Assembly: GCF_000478195.2 (NCBI RefSeq)
Contig: NZ_AUZM01000002.1
Coordinates: forward strand, 62,001 to 126,000
DNA from: Lyngbya aestuarii BL J
GTDB taxonomy: Bacteria > Cyanobacteriota > Cyanobacteriia > Cyanobacteriales > Microcoleaceae
Reading direction: 5' to 3'
Length of the DNA stretch: 64,000 nt
Shown here: in pieces, positions 51,539-60,795 of the stretch
Position numbering within the stretch: position 1 is the stretch's first letter
Layout: every line of letters starts with the position of its first letter
Program-made: the position numbers and the translations under genes
The notes under the pieces: model-generated
What the model was told of the DNA's origin: nothing
The model's input: the letters and a program-made list of their open reading frames with translations, nothing else
The model's database searches: none

Positions 51539-52630
51539 ATGAGCGAATATATTCCCAATCTCGTTGTCATGCACGGCGACCAAACTGGAGAGGAGTTACT
51601 CGCAGAAGCCTTGCGTGTTCTCAACCCTTCGGTCACTCGCCAACCTTTAAACTTCATCGATTTTGATTTAAGCTTAGAAAATCGCCGAGCTACAAATAAT
51701 CGAGTAGTCCATGAAGCCGCCCAAACGACTCGTGAAAGTAGACTCGCCCTCAAAGCCGCAACCGTCACCCCGGAAATTCCTGGCGATGTTGGCAGTCCCA
51801 ATGCTATTTTACGCGAAGCATTGGAAGCAAAAGTAATTTTACGCATCGGGCGACGAATTCCCAGTATTCGGCCAATTGGGGGAGTGTATGCACCCATTGC
51901 GATTGTGCGAATGGCCGTTGATGATGCTTACGGGGCCAAAGAATGGCGGGAGTTAGGCGAAAATGGAGATGAAATTGCCTTCCGAACTTCAAAAGTTTCT
52001 CGCCTCACCTGTCGGGCGGTGGCTGAATTTACGTTTCAATATGCCCAACGAACCCGGGCGCGAGTCTTTGGGGGGCCGAAATTTACGGTCAGTCCAGTCT
52101 ATGAGGGGATGTTTAAAGAAGAATTGGATGCGGCTTCTCAGCGTTATGGGGATGTTGCTTATCAACCTTTGTTGATAGATGCCACTTTTGCCCTACTATT
52201 GCAAACCACAGGTGAGGCATTGGTGATTCCGGCGTTGAACCGAGATGGAGACTTGCTCTCAGATATGGTTTTGCAAATGTACGGAAGTATTGCAGGTTCC
52301 GAGAGTTTAGTTTTGGGGTTTAATGAAACGGCAAGTCAGGTAACAACCGTGATGGCCGAAGCCCCCCACGGAACGGCTCCGGCTTTACAAGGGAAAAACA
52401 TTGCTAATCCGATGGCGATGATTTTAGCAGGGGCGGCGTTGTTAGTTTATGTGGGAACATCGGAAGCGGAACGGGCTTCTCGCGCGATTTATGAAAGTGT
52501 GTTTGAAACCCTACAAGCAGGCAAAGCTACTCCCGATTTAGGGGGGCAGTTGATGATGAGTGAGTTTACAAACGAAGTGATTCGCCGAGTTGAAAATAAA
52601 TTAGAAGTTTGGTCAACTTTAAATCCTTGA
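51539..52630 (+). CDS. Isocitrate/isopropylmalate dehydrogenase family protein
   Basis: A 363-residue protein that I place in the beta-decarboxylating dehydrogenase superfamily. It starts NLVVMHGDQTGEELLAEALR (GDGTG-like), has the metal/substrate stretch NRDGDLLSDMVLQMYGSIAG (two aspartates, NxDGD) and AEAPHGTAPALQGKNIANPM, the conserved HGTAP-x-GK-IANP block. It is a separate branch from LeuB and Icd; a dicarboxylate substrate with NAD(P) is expected but not known. GTG 51533 or ATG 51539 could start; I prefer the ATG, giving MSEYIPNLV. Confidence 0.8.
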   Translation: MSEYIPNLVVMHGDQTGEELLAEALRVLNPSVTRQPLNFIDFDLSLENRRATNNRVVHEAAQTTRESRLALKAATVTPEIPGDVGSPNAILREALEAKVILRIGRRIPSIRPIGGVYAPIAIVRMAVDDAYGAKEWRELGENGDEIAFRTSKVSRLTCRAVAEFTFQYAQRTRARVFGGPKFTVSPVYEGMFKEELDAASQRYGDVAYQPLLIDATFALLLQTTGEALVIPALNRDGDLLSDMVLQMYGSIAGSESLVLGFNETASQVTTVMAEAPHGTAPALQGKNIANPMAMILAGAALLVYVGTSEAERASRAIYESVFETLQAGKATPDLGGQLMMSEFTNEVIRRVENKLEVWSTLNP

Positions 52631-52640
52631 AATTGAGTTT

Positions 52641-53351
52641 TTAACCCCAACGCATGGGTTTTGTTTCTGTCGATTGTGGCTCCGGTTGAACGTTAGATAT
52701 TTGTTTGAGAATCTCTAATTCTCGATCACATTCTTCTTGTAAAATTTTTAGATAACGTTTTTGTTTTTCCTTGAGTTTGACCGAATTGAGTTGGGAAGAT
52801 GGAGCCATACTCAACAGTTCAACTGCCATTTGAATCGTTGAAAGTGGAGCGCGTAAATCCTCAGAAAGTTGGGTAAGCTGTTTTTCTTTAGAATGACTGA
52901 CTTGCTCTAAAGCCGCAACTTTATCGTTAAGTTGTTGTACATAAGCTTGTTCTTGCTTATATTTAGATAAATAGTGTTGCTGCTTTTTGAGTCGGGTTTT
53001 AACCGCTTCTAGCAGTTCAGTTGTCGTAAAAGGTTTAGTAATATAATCATCGGCACCGAGTTCCATTCCCATTCGTTGATCATGGCGTTCGGTTTTTGCT
53101 GTCAGAAAAATAAAGGGAATATTGGCAGTACCCTGATTTTGTTGTAACTCATTTAAAACACTATATCCATCAAAACCAGGCATCATAATATCACAGATGA
53201 TTAAATCCGGCTGTACCTCTTTTGCCAGTTCTAATCCTTGATATCCATCTTCTGCGCCTATCCCTTGATATTGCTCGATCATGAGTAGTTCTAGGATACT
53301 CATTCTAATTGCTTCGTCATCTTCAATAACCAGTATTTTTTTCATCGTCAT
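52641..53351 (-). CDS. REC-domain protein with His-less HisKA-like segment
   Basis: A 236-residue protein. The REC domain (1-122) has the phospho-acceptor Asp54 (ICDIMMPGFDG), Asp11/Asp12 and Lys107. A coiled coil (125-160) leads to a DHp-like helical hairpin in which the H-box reads SEDLRAPLS (163-171): the phospho-accepting His is Glu164, so it cannot be a kinase. No HATPase domain follows. It probably dimerises with or regulates a true kinase, or acts as a phosphorylation-controlled scaffold. The second ATG (residue 3) is also a possible start. Confidence 0.85.
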   Translation of the reverse strand: MTMKKILVIEDDEAIRMSILELLMIEQYQGIGAEDGYQGLELAKEVQPDLIICDIMMPGFDGYSVLNELQQNQGTANIPFIFLTAKTERHDQRMGMELGADDYITKPFTTTELLEAVKTRLKKQQHYLSKYKQEQAYVQQLNDKVAALEQVSHSKEKQLTQLSEDLRAPLSTIQMAVELLSMAPSSQLNSVKLKEKQKRYLKILQEECDRELEILKQISNVQPEPQSTETKPMRWG

Positions 53352-53659
53352 AACCCCTTAAATTTTCTGCTGTGTAGCTTAGGCTTGGCTGAACTCCGAA
53401 CTCCATCCGTAAATGCTCCCAAAGTTGATGAATTGAATTATTTGATCGATTCCGAAATTCTACCTAAATTTTAACTCCTATTCACCAACTTGTCTTCTAT
53501 ATTTACAATATGTATCCGAGAAAATACCGAATCTTGTGAAAAACTTAGATCAATCTAACTTCTGTTTAAACAGAAAAATATTACTTTTTCCCGATCCGGA
53601 GTTACGCAAGTTGACGTTGAAGATCCCCCCAAGCAATCCTGATCGAGATCAATCTAGCG
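53352..53659. other. Intergenic region, nothing recognised
   Basis: A 308-bp gap between the starts of the divergent REC protein and DUF4349 lipoprotein genes. No RNA gene, hairpin with T tract or repeat stands out; promoters of both genes are expected here. Confidence 0.4.
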
Positions 53660-54535
53660 ATGAATAACGATAACCACAAAATACGTTTTCTTTGGGCGTT
53701 TTTATCAATTTTTGCCCTGACAAGCTGTGCTTCTGCCCCTTCGAGCTTCTCAGAGGAAATGACGAGTTCCCCCCAGTTAGAACAAGCGGTACCTCAATCT
53801 GTAGCGGGTTCTCCTCCATCTTCTCCTGACTCTATTCCCCAACAAAAACCCCAATTGATTAAACGGGCTGAACTCACCCTCGTTGTTCAATCTTTAGATG
53901 AAACCTTGTCATCAGTCACCGTTTTGGTTCAACGACAACAAGGTGATATTCTACGATTTGCAGACTATCAACCTCAAAATAATTCGAGTCGTCATACGGC
54001 TAATCTAGAATTACGGGTTCCTCAAGCTAAACTCGAATCAACCCTTGATGCTTTAATTCAATTAGGAACAGTTGAAAATCGCTTAATTACGACTGAAGAT
54101 GTTTCCAATCAACTTGTTGATACTCAGGCGCGACTCCGAAATCTTCGTAAATCAGAAGAAATGATTTTAAAAATTATGGAACGTTCGGGTTCTGTCGGAG
54201 AAGTGTTGCAAGTCGCCAACGAACTCAGCAATATTCGAGAATCAATAGAACGACTCGACGCCCAACTTCGCAATCTTCAAAATCAAGTTGCTTATTCTAC
54301 GATTACTTTAAATCTAGAAGTCGCTGTTTCTGCTTCTTCGCCCTCTCAATCTAACTTCGGATTACAAGTTGGAGAAACGTGGGGGAAAGCCACTCACGCA
54401 GTAACAGAATTGACGTTTGGTTTGTTCGGTGTAGTGGTTTGGTTACTCGCCTTTAGTCCCTATTTCATCTTGCTTGGGGGTGCAGTGTATGGTTATCGAC
54501 GTTGGCGAAAAAATATCAATAAAAATGTTGGCTAA
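53660..54535 (+). CDS. DUF4349 lipoprotein
   Basis: A 291-residue exported lipoprotein. The lipobox ALTSC puts the lipidated Cys at residue 23. A Ser/Pro/Gln-rich linker (24-70) precedes the DUF4349 domain (about 75-235), which contains KRAELTLVVQSLDETL, LRVPQAKLESTLDALIQLG and a coiled-coil stretch (VGEVLQVANELSNIRESIER). A C-terminal transmembrane helix (about 258-280) is followed by YRRWRKN. Being anchored at both ends, it probably spans or ties to the cell envelope. Function unknown. Confidence 0.85.
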   Translation: MNNDNHKIRFLWAFLSIFALTSCASAPSSFSEEMTSSPQLEQAVPQSVAGSPPSSPDSIPQQKPQLIKRAELTLVVQSLDETLSSVTVLVQRQQGDILRFADYQPQNNSSRHTANLELRVPQAKLESTLDALIQLGTVENRLITTEDVSNQLVDTQARLRNLRKSEEMILKIMERSGSVGEVLQVANELSNIRESIERLDAQLRNLQNQVAYSTITLNLEVAVSASSPSQSNFGLQVGETWGKATHAVTELTFGLFGVVVWLLAFSPYFILLGGAVYGYRRWRKNINKNVG

Positions 54536-54575
54536 TTGCTCATTTTGAACCAGAATATTTGTTATTATGTTGCTT

Positions 54576-54752
54576 GTCATTCTGAGCAAAGCAAAGAATC
54601 TTTGGAGACTCTACATTTCATTCAGAGTGACAGTGACAACTATAAATTTAGGGTGATAACAAAAAGTTTTTTAAAATTTAACCTCTAAAAATATTCGTCA
54701 CACTGAGTAGATCAAGTAGTATCTCAATACCCTTCTTTGAACTCAGAATGAC
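54576..54752. repeat. Inverted-repeat element with GTCATTCTGAG ends
   Basis: GTCATTCTGAG at 54576-54586 is the exact reverse complement of CTCAGAATGAC at 54742-54752. Both arms go on to related AAAG-rich and CAGxGTGAC sequences, giving two about 60-bp imperfect inverted arms (54576-54636 and 54692-54752) around an AT-rich centre. The GTCATTCTGAGCAAAGC(A)AAGAATCT-type start resembles a dispersed repeat I recall from very different bacteria. Noncoding, about 177 bp. Confidence 0.6.
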
Positions 54753-54813
54753 GACTGAAAATTGATAACTCTAACAACAGTTCTAAAGCTTTTGCTACCT
54801 CAGAAAATGTCCT

Positions 54814-55287
54814 TTAGTCGAGATATCCCATTAACGCATAGGGATCATCTACTTCGTTAGAAGCGACAGGGCGGTTAACCAGCATCGATGTAATTTGTAA
54901 CTGGGTTGTTGCCACCGGACGGTTTGCCATCGCCCCTACAGAGTCTTCTGAATGGACAAAACTAACTCCTGAAGCACTCTCGGTTTTGAAAATCGGACGG
55001 TTGCCCATAATGGTTCCGGTGATTTCCAGATGACTTTCCTCAATCGGACGATTGGGCATAATCATCGCCGAATGAGCGACCTGAATTTGAGTCGGAGCAG
55101 AATGAACTGATGATTCTGCTTTTGTGGGTTTGCTTTCCATTTCTAAGTCCTTACTCATATTTTTTTCCTGATTATTTTCTGTGTTTTCTGCTTTTACAGT
55201 GTCTTCTTGAGCTTTACTCATACGCTTTCCTGTAGTTCGACGGGTTCGCGCAGTCCTCCTTCCTGTCGTAGAAGAGCTAACAGCCAT
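54814..55287 (-). CDS. Repeat protein with four M-x-NRP(I/V) motifs
   Basis: A 157-residue protein of unknown function. The first 22 residues are Ser/Thr/Arg-rich and very basic (MAVSSSTTGRRTARTRRTTG); the next 40 are acidic and low-complexity. Then come four repeats with the core IMPNRPIE, IMGNRPIF, AMANRPVA and MLVNRPVA, with intervening ES or Thr/Gln segments (HLEITGT, TQLQITS), and an end DDPYALMGYLD. The basic start could bind nucleic acid, and the regular repeats suggest a peptide-binding or precursor function. I have no family name to give. It starts with ATG after a spacer and is not in an operon. Confidence 0.6.
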   Translation of the reverse strand: MAVSSSTTGRRTARTRRTTGKRMSKAQEDTVKAENTENNQEKNMSKDLEMESKPTKAESSVHSAPTQIQVAHSAMIMPNRPIEESHLEITGTIMGNRPIFKTESASGVSFVHSEDSVGAMANRPVATTQLQITSMLVNRPVASNEVDDPYALMGYLD

Positions 55288-55598
55288 GTTTGAATACCTT
55301 TTATTTATTAAATGGGTTAGACTGACCCGATCAATCGTTAAATCTTTGATCTTTGCCGACTAAACCCCAGATTTCACCTCATTTTTCAAACTTAGTCCTC
55401 GGCCATTTTGGTAGAGGTTAAGATCTATTTTGTGATGAATGCTAAACAAAGTATAAAATATTTTGGGGTTTAAGTAAATAGCGGACTAAGAAAAATAACA
55501 TATTGTAACGATAAGTAAAAAAATAACAATCTCTGGTAACACCGAATTCTCAGCAGAAGTGCTACCATCCAAGTTGAACCTCACTTGCCTCCTGAAAA
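55288..55598. other. Intergenic region, nothing recognised
   Basis: A 311-bp AT-rich spacer between two divergent starts (repeat protein and uvrB). No RNA gene or repeat is seen; the uvrB promoter and a possible LexA-type operator would be expected here but I cannot identify one with confidence. Confidence 0.4.
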
Positions 55599-57596
55599 AT
55601 GGCGCAATTCCATCTACAGTCACCCTTTCAGCCTATGGGCGATCAACCACAAGCGATCGCCAAACTGGTTAACAGTGTTCAAGCCAACTCTCAATTTACC
55701 ACATTATTAGGCGCAACGGGAACTGGAAAAACTTTTACAATCGCGGCAGTGATCGAGAAAATTGGTAGACCCACCCTGGTACTGGCCCATAATAAAACCC
55801 TCGCGGCTCAACTGTGCAATGAGTTACGAGAATTTTTCCCAAACAACGCCGTAGAATATTTTATCAGCTATTACGACTATTATCAACCCGAAGCCTATCT
55901 TCCCGTTACCGATACCTATATTGAAAAAACCGCTTCTATTAACGACGAAATCGATATGCTGCGACACTCTGCTACCCGATCCTTATTTGAACGTCGGGAT
56001 GTGATTGTTGTGGCTTCAATTAGCTGCATTTATGGGTTAGGAATTCCGACTGAATACCTAAAAGCTGCTATTCCGCTGCGAGTTGGAGAAGAACTCGATC
56101 AACGTCAACTTTTACGAGATTTAGCCTCAGTTCAATATACTCGCAATGATACAGAATTAACTCGCGGGCGCTTCCGCCTTAAGGGAGATGTTTTAGAAAT
56201 AGGACCCGCTTATGAAGATCGGATTATTCGAGTCGAATTTTTTGGGGATGAAGTCGATGCCATTCGTTATATTGATCCGGTAACAGGAGAAGTTTTACAA
56301 AGTGTAGAAGCTTTAAATATTTATCCCGCCCGTCACTTTGTTACCCCAGAAGATCGTTTAGAAGTTGCTTGTAATGAGATCGAAGCAGAACTAAAAGAGC
56401 AAGTTCAAGCCCTAGAAAATGCAGGCAAACTATTAGAAGCCCAACGCTTAAACCAACGGACTCGTTATGATTTAGAGATGTTGCGAGAAGTGGGATATTG
56501 CAACGGCGTTGAAAACTATTCTCGTCATTTAGCCGGACGCCAAGCCGGAGAATCGCCAGAATGTTTAATTGATTATTTTCCCAAAGATTGGTTATTAGTG
56601 ATTGATGAATCTCATGTGACTATTCCTCAAATTCGGGGAATGTACAACGGAGATCAATCCCGAAAACGAGTATTAGTTGAACATGGTTTTCGTTTACCCA
56701 GTGCAGCAGATAACCGTCCGTTAAAAGCAGAAGAATTTTGGGAGAAAATGAATCAATGTATTTTTGTTTCAGCCACACCCGGAGATTGGGAAATTGAACA
56801 GTCTCAAGGTGAAGTGGTTGAACAAATTATTCGACCGACGGGTGTTGTTGACCCAGAGATTTTTGTGCGTCCAACCGAAGGACAAATTGATGATTTATTT
56901 GGAGAAATTCAGGAACGAGTCCAACGAGATGAACGGGTTTTAATTACGACCTTGACGAAACGGATGGCAGAGGATTTAACTGAATATCTACAAGATAGAG
57001 GTGTAAAAGTCCGATATCTACACTCAGAAATTAAATCCATTCAACGGATTGAAATTATCCGCGACTTACAACAAGGGGTGTTTGACGTGTTGATTGGAGT
57101 GAACCTATTACGGGAAGGTTTAGATTTACCTCAAGTGTCGTTAGTGGTGATTTTGGATGCAGATAAAGAAGGCTTTTTGCGGGCGACCCGTTCCTTAATT
57201 CAAACCATTGGTCGGGCGGCGCGAAACACCCGAGGTCAAGCGATTTTATATGCCGATAACCTCACCGATAGCATGATCAAAGCAATTGATGAAACCGAAC
57301 GACGACGCACAATTCAGCTAGAATATAACGAAAAGAATGGAATTGTACCCCAAACTATTGTTAAAAAGTTTAGCAATGCTATTTTAGACTTTTTGGATGT
57401 TTCTCGGCGCTTAAATGCTCAACAGTTAGAACAAGTTTATGAACAAGTTGACGAATTACCCCTAGAAGAAATTCCGAACTTTATTGATCAGCTAGAACAA
57501 CAAATGAAAGTAGCCGCGAAAAAGCTGGAGTTTGAAGAAGCCGCTAAATTACGCGATCGGATTAAACTGTTACGAGATAAGTTAGTCGGACATTAG
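55599..57596 (+). CDS. uvrB: Excinuclease ABC subunit B
   Basis: A 665-residue DNA helicase-like protein of nucleotide excision repair that receives damaged DNA from UvrA and recruits UvrC. Walker A is ATGTGKT (39-45), the beta-hairpin region is [24 protein letters not shown] is Walker B (VIDESHVT), and motif VI lies in QTIGRAARN. The C-terminal UVR domain (about 622-660, [20 protein letters not shown]) contacts UvrC. The length is typical. ATG at 55599. Confidence 0.97.
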   Translation: MAQFHLQSPFQPMGDQPQAIAKLVNSVQANSQFTTLLGATGTGKTFTIAAVIEKIGRPTLVLAHNKTLAAQLCNELREFFPNNAVEYFISYYDYYQPEAYLPVTDTYIEKTASINDEIDMLRHSATRSLFERRDVIVVASISCIYGLGIPTEYLKAAIPLRVGEELDQRQLLRDLASVQYTRNDTELTRGRFRLKGDVLEIGPAYEDRIIRVEFFGDEVDAIRYIDPVTGEVLQSVEALNIYPARHFVTPEDRLEVACNEIEAELKEQVQALENAGKLLEAQRLNQRTRYDLEMLREVGYCNGVENYSRHLAGRQAGESPECLIDYFPKDWLLVIDESHVTIPQIRGMYNGDQSRKRVLVEHGFRLPSAADNRPLKAEEFWEKMNQCIFVSATPGDWEIEQSQGEVVEQIIRPTGVVDPEIFVRPTEGQIDDLFGEIQERVQRDERVLITTLTKRMAEDLTEYLQDRGVKVRYLHSEIKSIQRIEIIRDLQQGVFDVLIGVNLLREGLDLPQVSLVVILDADKEGFLRATRSLIQTIGRAARNTRGQAILYADNLTDSMIKAIDETERRRTIQLEYNEKNGIVPQTIVKKFSNAILDFLDVSRRLNAQQLEQVYEQVDELPLEEIPNFIDQLEQQMKVAAKKLEFEEAAKLRDRIKLLRDKLVGH

Positions 57597-57795
57597 TCTC
57601 TTACCTCTAGTTCCTCACGTTCTAGGAGAGGGTAGGGTGAGGCGGTGAGGGGAGAATTTTGAGGATGATTAAATCTCTAAAACTATTAATAACTCCCCAT
57701 TGTCATCAAAAACTTTCTTCCTTTTCCCTATTTTTCCCACCTTTCAAAGGGGGCTAGGGAGAGATGGGCCGGGGGGCGAAAAAGTGCAGATTTGA
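57597..57795. other. Short spacer with a CCCCCTTT-type hairpin
   Basis: Downstream of uvrB an imperfect stem forms between TTTTCCCTATTTTTCCCACC and the following GGGGGCTAGGGAGAG (57722-57764). It may act as a terminator of uvrB, or be a repeat of the type seen elsewhere in cyanobacterial genomes. Confidence 0.4.
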
Positions 57796-58071
57796 CTGCG
57801 AAATGGTATAACGGAACTTCCGTCAGAACAACTGCAAACGGCTATTTCCGAGAGTCCCGAACTTGATGACGCCGACAAAGCCCAAGCGTTAGAACAGGTT
57901 AAAACCCTCGCCGAAGCGGGTCAATATCCCCAAAATAACACCATGCAGCAACAAGCCAAGGGTGCATTACGACTCCTCAAGGGATTGATGGCAGAGTTAC
58001 CGACTGTTGCGAAGTTGGTTCAACAATGCCAAGAATGGTTCCCAACGATTAGTCGGTTTTTTGGACTATGA
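57796..58071 (+). pseudogene. Orphan C-terminal domain of an effector-associated or repeat protein
   Basis: A frame with no start codon encodes TELPSEQLQTAISESPELDD, then ADKAQALEQVKTLAEAGQYP and on to LVQQCQEWFPTISRFFGL before TGA at 58069. This resembles the C-terminal helical domain found on many cyanobacterial pentapeptide or effector proteins (AxxEQVKxLAEAG...). Its N-terminal parent is missing, and a stop lies just upstream (57793). It is a likely deletion relic. Confidence 0.55.
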
Positions 58072-58251
58072 AATTGGTCGGTGCTTATGGAGGATATTAT
58101 ATCACAACTGTAAGTGTTTGTCATCACAACGTTTTGTTGATCTATTTCACAACCTGATTGCAAAATAAATCACGGAAAATTGTCAGTGTTCAGGTCATTA
58201 TCACAGTATGACCACAAAAATGAGCTTTGTCATCTTTGGTAGAGCAATCAC

Positions 58252-58383
58252 ATGACCATGAAAAACTGCGAAAAGCCCTTACAAACCAACCCCTTTACCA
58301 CCTATCGCGATCCGGAAACGGGTCGATGGATCGTCGTCAAAGAGCAACAGTGTTCCCCCCAACCGGAGGAGAAAGTCGCTTGA
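58252..58383 (+). CDS. Small conserved cyanobacterial protein (43 aa)
   Basis: A 43-residue protein MTMKNCEKPLQTNPFTTYRD ending PETGRWIVVKEQQ-type sequence. The NPFTTYRDPETGRWIVV core is a pattern I recall in many very small cyanobacterial proteins with no known role. Two in-frame ATGs lie at 58252 and 58258. It is probably a genuine gene in preference to the overlapping longer frame. It has no membrane or export signal. Confidence 0.55.
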   Translation: MTMKNCEKPLQTNPFTTYRDPETGRWIVVKEQQCSPQPEEKVA

Positions 58384-58716
58384 AAAGTAGTTTATCACAC
58401 ACAGAATGTTGTGTCCTCTGAGCAGCCTGACCCGGACTGCTCTACTTTAGTATTAGGATCGACTCACTGCATTTATGCAATTTTTCCCAAGTCTGATATT
58501 GATTAGACCAGAGATCCGTTCCCTGTAATCCCTCAACACTCGATCGCAAACACCTAACTTTTGGGGTTTCGATTAGACTCTCTATTCATCTAGCTCTTTT
58601 TATTGGGTTGATATCAAGTTTTGCTGTTGGGTTCACGTCTAAATAATTTAGCTTCTAAAAAGCATCACTCCTATTCTAAAATTGACAAGTCTGATTGAGA
58701 TTTGAGGAGTGAACCC
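58384..58716. other. Intergenic region, nothing recognised
   Basis: A 333-bp spacer before the CapA-like gene. No tRNA, repeat or open frame of note. A GAGGAG ribosome-binding site lies eight bases before the CapA start. Confidence 0.4.
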
Positions 58717-59970
58717 ATGAAAATAACTCAAAAACCGATAAAGTTTTTCACCGGAATTTTAATTTTAGGTGTTTTTTGCATTTCTGGATGCGATCGCCCG
58801 TCTAATTCCAACTCCACCGTTATCGAACAAACCGCCTCGACGCCACCCGTTGAACCCCCACCCCCTCAACCTTACACTCGTGAAGCAAAATTAGTCGCGG
58901 TTGGGGATATTATGATGCACGGATCTCAGATTAAATCCGGTTATAATCCTAGCACCAAAACCTATAATTATGATAACTTTTTTACAGAAGTCAAAGAGAT
59001 CATTTCTCAGGGAGATTGGGCAATTGGAAACTTAGAAACAACGTTAGCCGGATCTGAAACAGGCTATACAGGCTATCCCATGTTTAATGCACCCGATACC
59101 CTCGCAGATGCAATTAAAAACGCCGGATTTAATGTGTTAACGACAGCAAATAATCATTCTTTAGATCGTCGAGAAGCAGGTGTTTTAAAAACCCTAGAAA
59201 ATGTTCGGAGTCGGGGGATAGAACCCGTTGGAACTGCTGCATCGGCAGAAGAAGACGAAGAAATCTTAATTCTCGAAAAAAACGAAATTTCGATGGCAAT
59301 TCTAGCTTATACCTATGGAACCAATGGTATCCCCATTCCAGAAGGAAAAGATTATTTAGTCAATTTGATTGACGAAGCAGAAATTATCGAAGATATTCAA
59401 GCCGCTGAAGACTTAGGAGTTGATGTTGTGACTGTTGCATTGCACTTTGGTTCAGAATATCAACGCCAACCCAATCAACAGCAAAAACAATTAGTGAAAA
59501 GTTTAGTGGATGCAGGTGCAGATATTATTTTAGGGAGTCATCCTCATGTGGTACAACCCTATGAAGTTTTTGAACGAACCGATAAATCTGGAAACATTCA
59601 AAAAGCTGTTGCTATTTATTCAATGGGAAATTTTATCTCTAACCAACGGGGAGACTATAAAGATCTCGGGGTAATTTTTAAAGTCAATATTCGTAAATAT
59701 TTTCCCGAAGAAACTATCGAATTCACAGAAATTCAAGCCCTTCCCACTTGGGTACATCGTTACTCAGCAAATAACAAATACAATTTTCGGATTTTACCCT
59801 TAGAAAAGACAGTCACCGAAAAAAATGATCCTCTCCTCCCTCAAAGCGAATACTCAGTTTTATCTCGATATTTAGACCAAATGAATCGTCATATTCACTC
59901 GTTAAACCCCTCAAAAACAGTCACTAAAGTTCAACATGATTCGCGTGAATCTCCGTCTTCAACCCAGTAA
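58717..59970 (+). CDS. CapA/PgsA-type poly-gamma-glutamate capsule family lipoprotein
   Basis: A 417-residue lipoprotein. The lipobox ISGC (lipid Cys25) is followed by a Pro-rich linker. The metallophosphatase-like CapA domain has AVGDIMMHGSQ (N-terminal metal site), GNLETTL, TTANNHSLDR (about 141-150) and GSHPHVVQPYEVF (the last metal histidines). Such CapA proteins are calcineurin-like hydrolases with ill-known roles in exopolymer production. An ATG after GAGGAG at 58717 is preferred over an upstream TTG. Confidence 0.9.
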   Translation: MKITQKPIKFFTGILILGVFCISGCDRPSNSNSTVIEQTASTPPVEPPPPQPYTREAKLVAVGDIMMHGSQIKSGYNPSTKTYNYDNFFTEVKEIISQGDWAIGNLETTLAGSETGYTGYPMFNAPDTLADAIKNAGFNVLTTANNHSLDRREAGVLKTLENVRSRGIEPVGTAASAEEDEEILILEKNEISMAILAYTYGTNGIPIPEGKDYLVNLIDEAEIIEDIQAAEDLGVDVVTVALHFGSEYQRQPNQQQKQLVKSLVDAGADIILGSHPHVVQPYEVFERTDKSGNIQKAVAIYSMGNFISNQRGDYKDLGVIFKVNIRKYFPEETIEFTEIQALPTWVHRYSANNKYNFRILPLEKTVTEKNDPLLPQSEYSVLSRYLDQMNRHIHSLNPSKTVTKVQHDSRESPSSTQ

Positions 59971-59986
59971 GGCGGAGAGGTAAGCG

Positions 59987-60012
59987 GGGCGACGGAAGGT
60001 ATGGAGTCGCCC
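59987..60012. repeat. Perfect 7-bp hairpin at the edge of the IsrB relic
   Basis: GGGCGAC (59987-59993) pairs perfectly with GTCGCCC (60006-60012) around a 12-nt loop. It is located 16 bp after the CapA stop and just beyond the end of the truncated RuvC gene on the minus strand. It may be a terminator or the right end of an IS200/IS605-type element, whose ends are usually hairpins. Confidence 0.5.
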
Positions 60013-60018
60013 AAACAC

Positions 60019-60795
60019 TCAGGCAATACATAATCCATTGCTTCTCCTTAGTAATTTCACTTTGCTAGGCGTAAACTGACCAATTCGTTTCCATGTGTAA
60101 TCGCAAACAGATACTTTCTTGGATTTGTCGGTGTTAGTGAATCCTCCAACGTATCCAATGAATTGCTTGTCTTTCTTCGTGGCTTTAACTAGGTCACCGA
60201 CTCTTAGCCCAAACGGTGTAATGGTTCCGCCCTTTCTTTTCCTCTTCCCTGATTTGTCGGGAACCTCGAAATGAAGTTGACGACGGAAGAAGCCATACTC
60301 TTTCCCTCGTTTGACAGCACCAGGACGGGTGATGATTTTGAAAGGGGATGGGGTAACGGTAACTTTGCCTTTCCAGACGTAACCGTGGGAATTAGAGCCA
60401 GTAAAGCGGACGTATTTAAGGAAGTATCCGCACGCTAAGGCCACCCCATCGACCGCGTGAGTATTCGGTTTGGCTACGGACTTGTTTTTCTTATCTTTCT
60501 CTAACCCAAGCTGTTTTCGGATTTGAGAGGTGCCGTTTCCATCCTTCTGCCAGCCATGCCGGACGTAGACAGGAGCAAGTTTCTCCATCTGGGATATTGC
60601 CCAATTTTGTCCAACCATAACGGGGGAGAATCCTTTGCCTGACTTGGCAGTCTTCCTTTTTGTTTGGTCTACGTCCGCCGCGACCCGCTCGTAACCGATG
60701 GCGGCTACTGGGTACATTCTGGCTAGCTCTGTCACTACCCTTAGCTCCAATTGCCGGGAAGCCCGGATAGAAGCAGGGCCGTGCGCGTTAAGGCC
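60019..60795 (-). pseudogene. Truncated IsrB/IscB-type RuvC nuclease (IS200/IS605 lineage)
   Basis: A 259-codon frame with no proper start (TAG at 60796-60798 lies just upstream; a TTG at 60750 could be used). It reads ASIRASRQLELRVVTELARM, then IGYERVAAD (RuvC-II, Glu), GFSPVMVGQNWAI, KPNTHAVDGVALACGYF (RuvC-III, His and Asp) and the Arg/Lys-rich C-terminal RRQLH, GGTITPFGLRVGDLV and KRIGQFTPSKVKLLRR. There is no HNH domain between RuvC-II and RuvC-III, which points to IsrB rather than IscB. The N-terminal RuvC-I/bridge-helix half is missing, so it is inactive as found. Confidence 0.75.

Noticed and set aside
58227-58421. 64-codon frame MSSLVEQSHDHEKLRKALTN
   Set aside because: It overlaps the better small gene at 58252-58383 in another frame, whose NPFTTYRDPETGRW core is a familiar cyanobacterial pattern.
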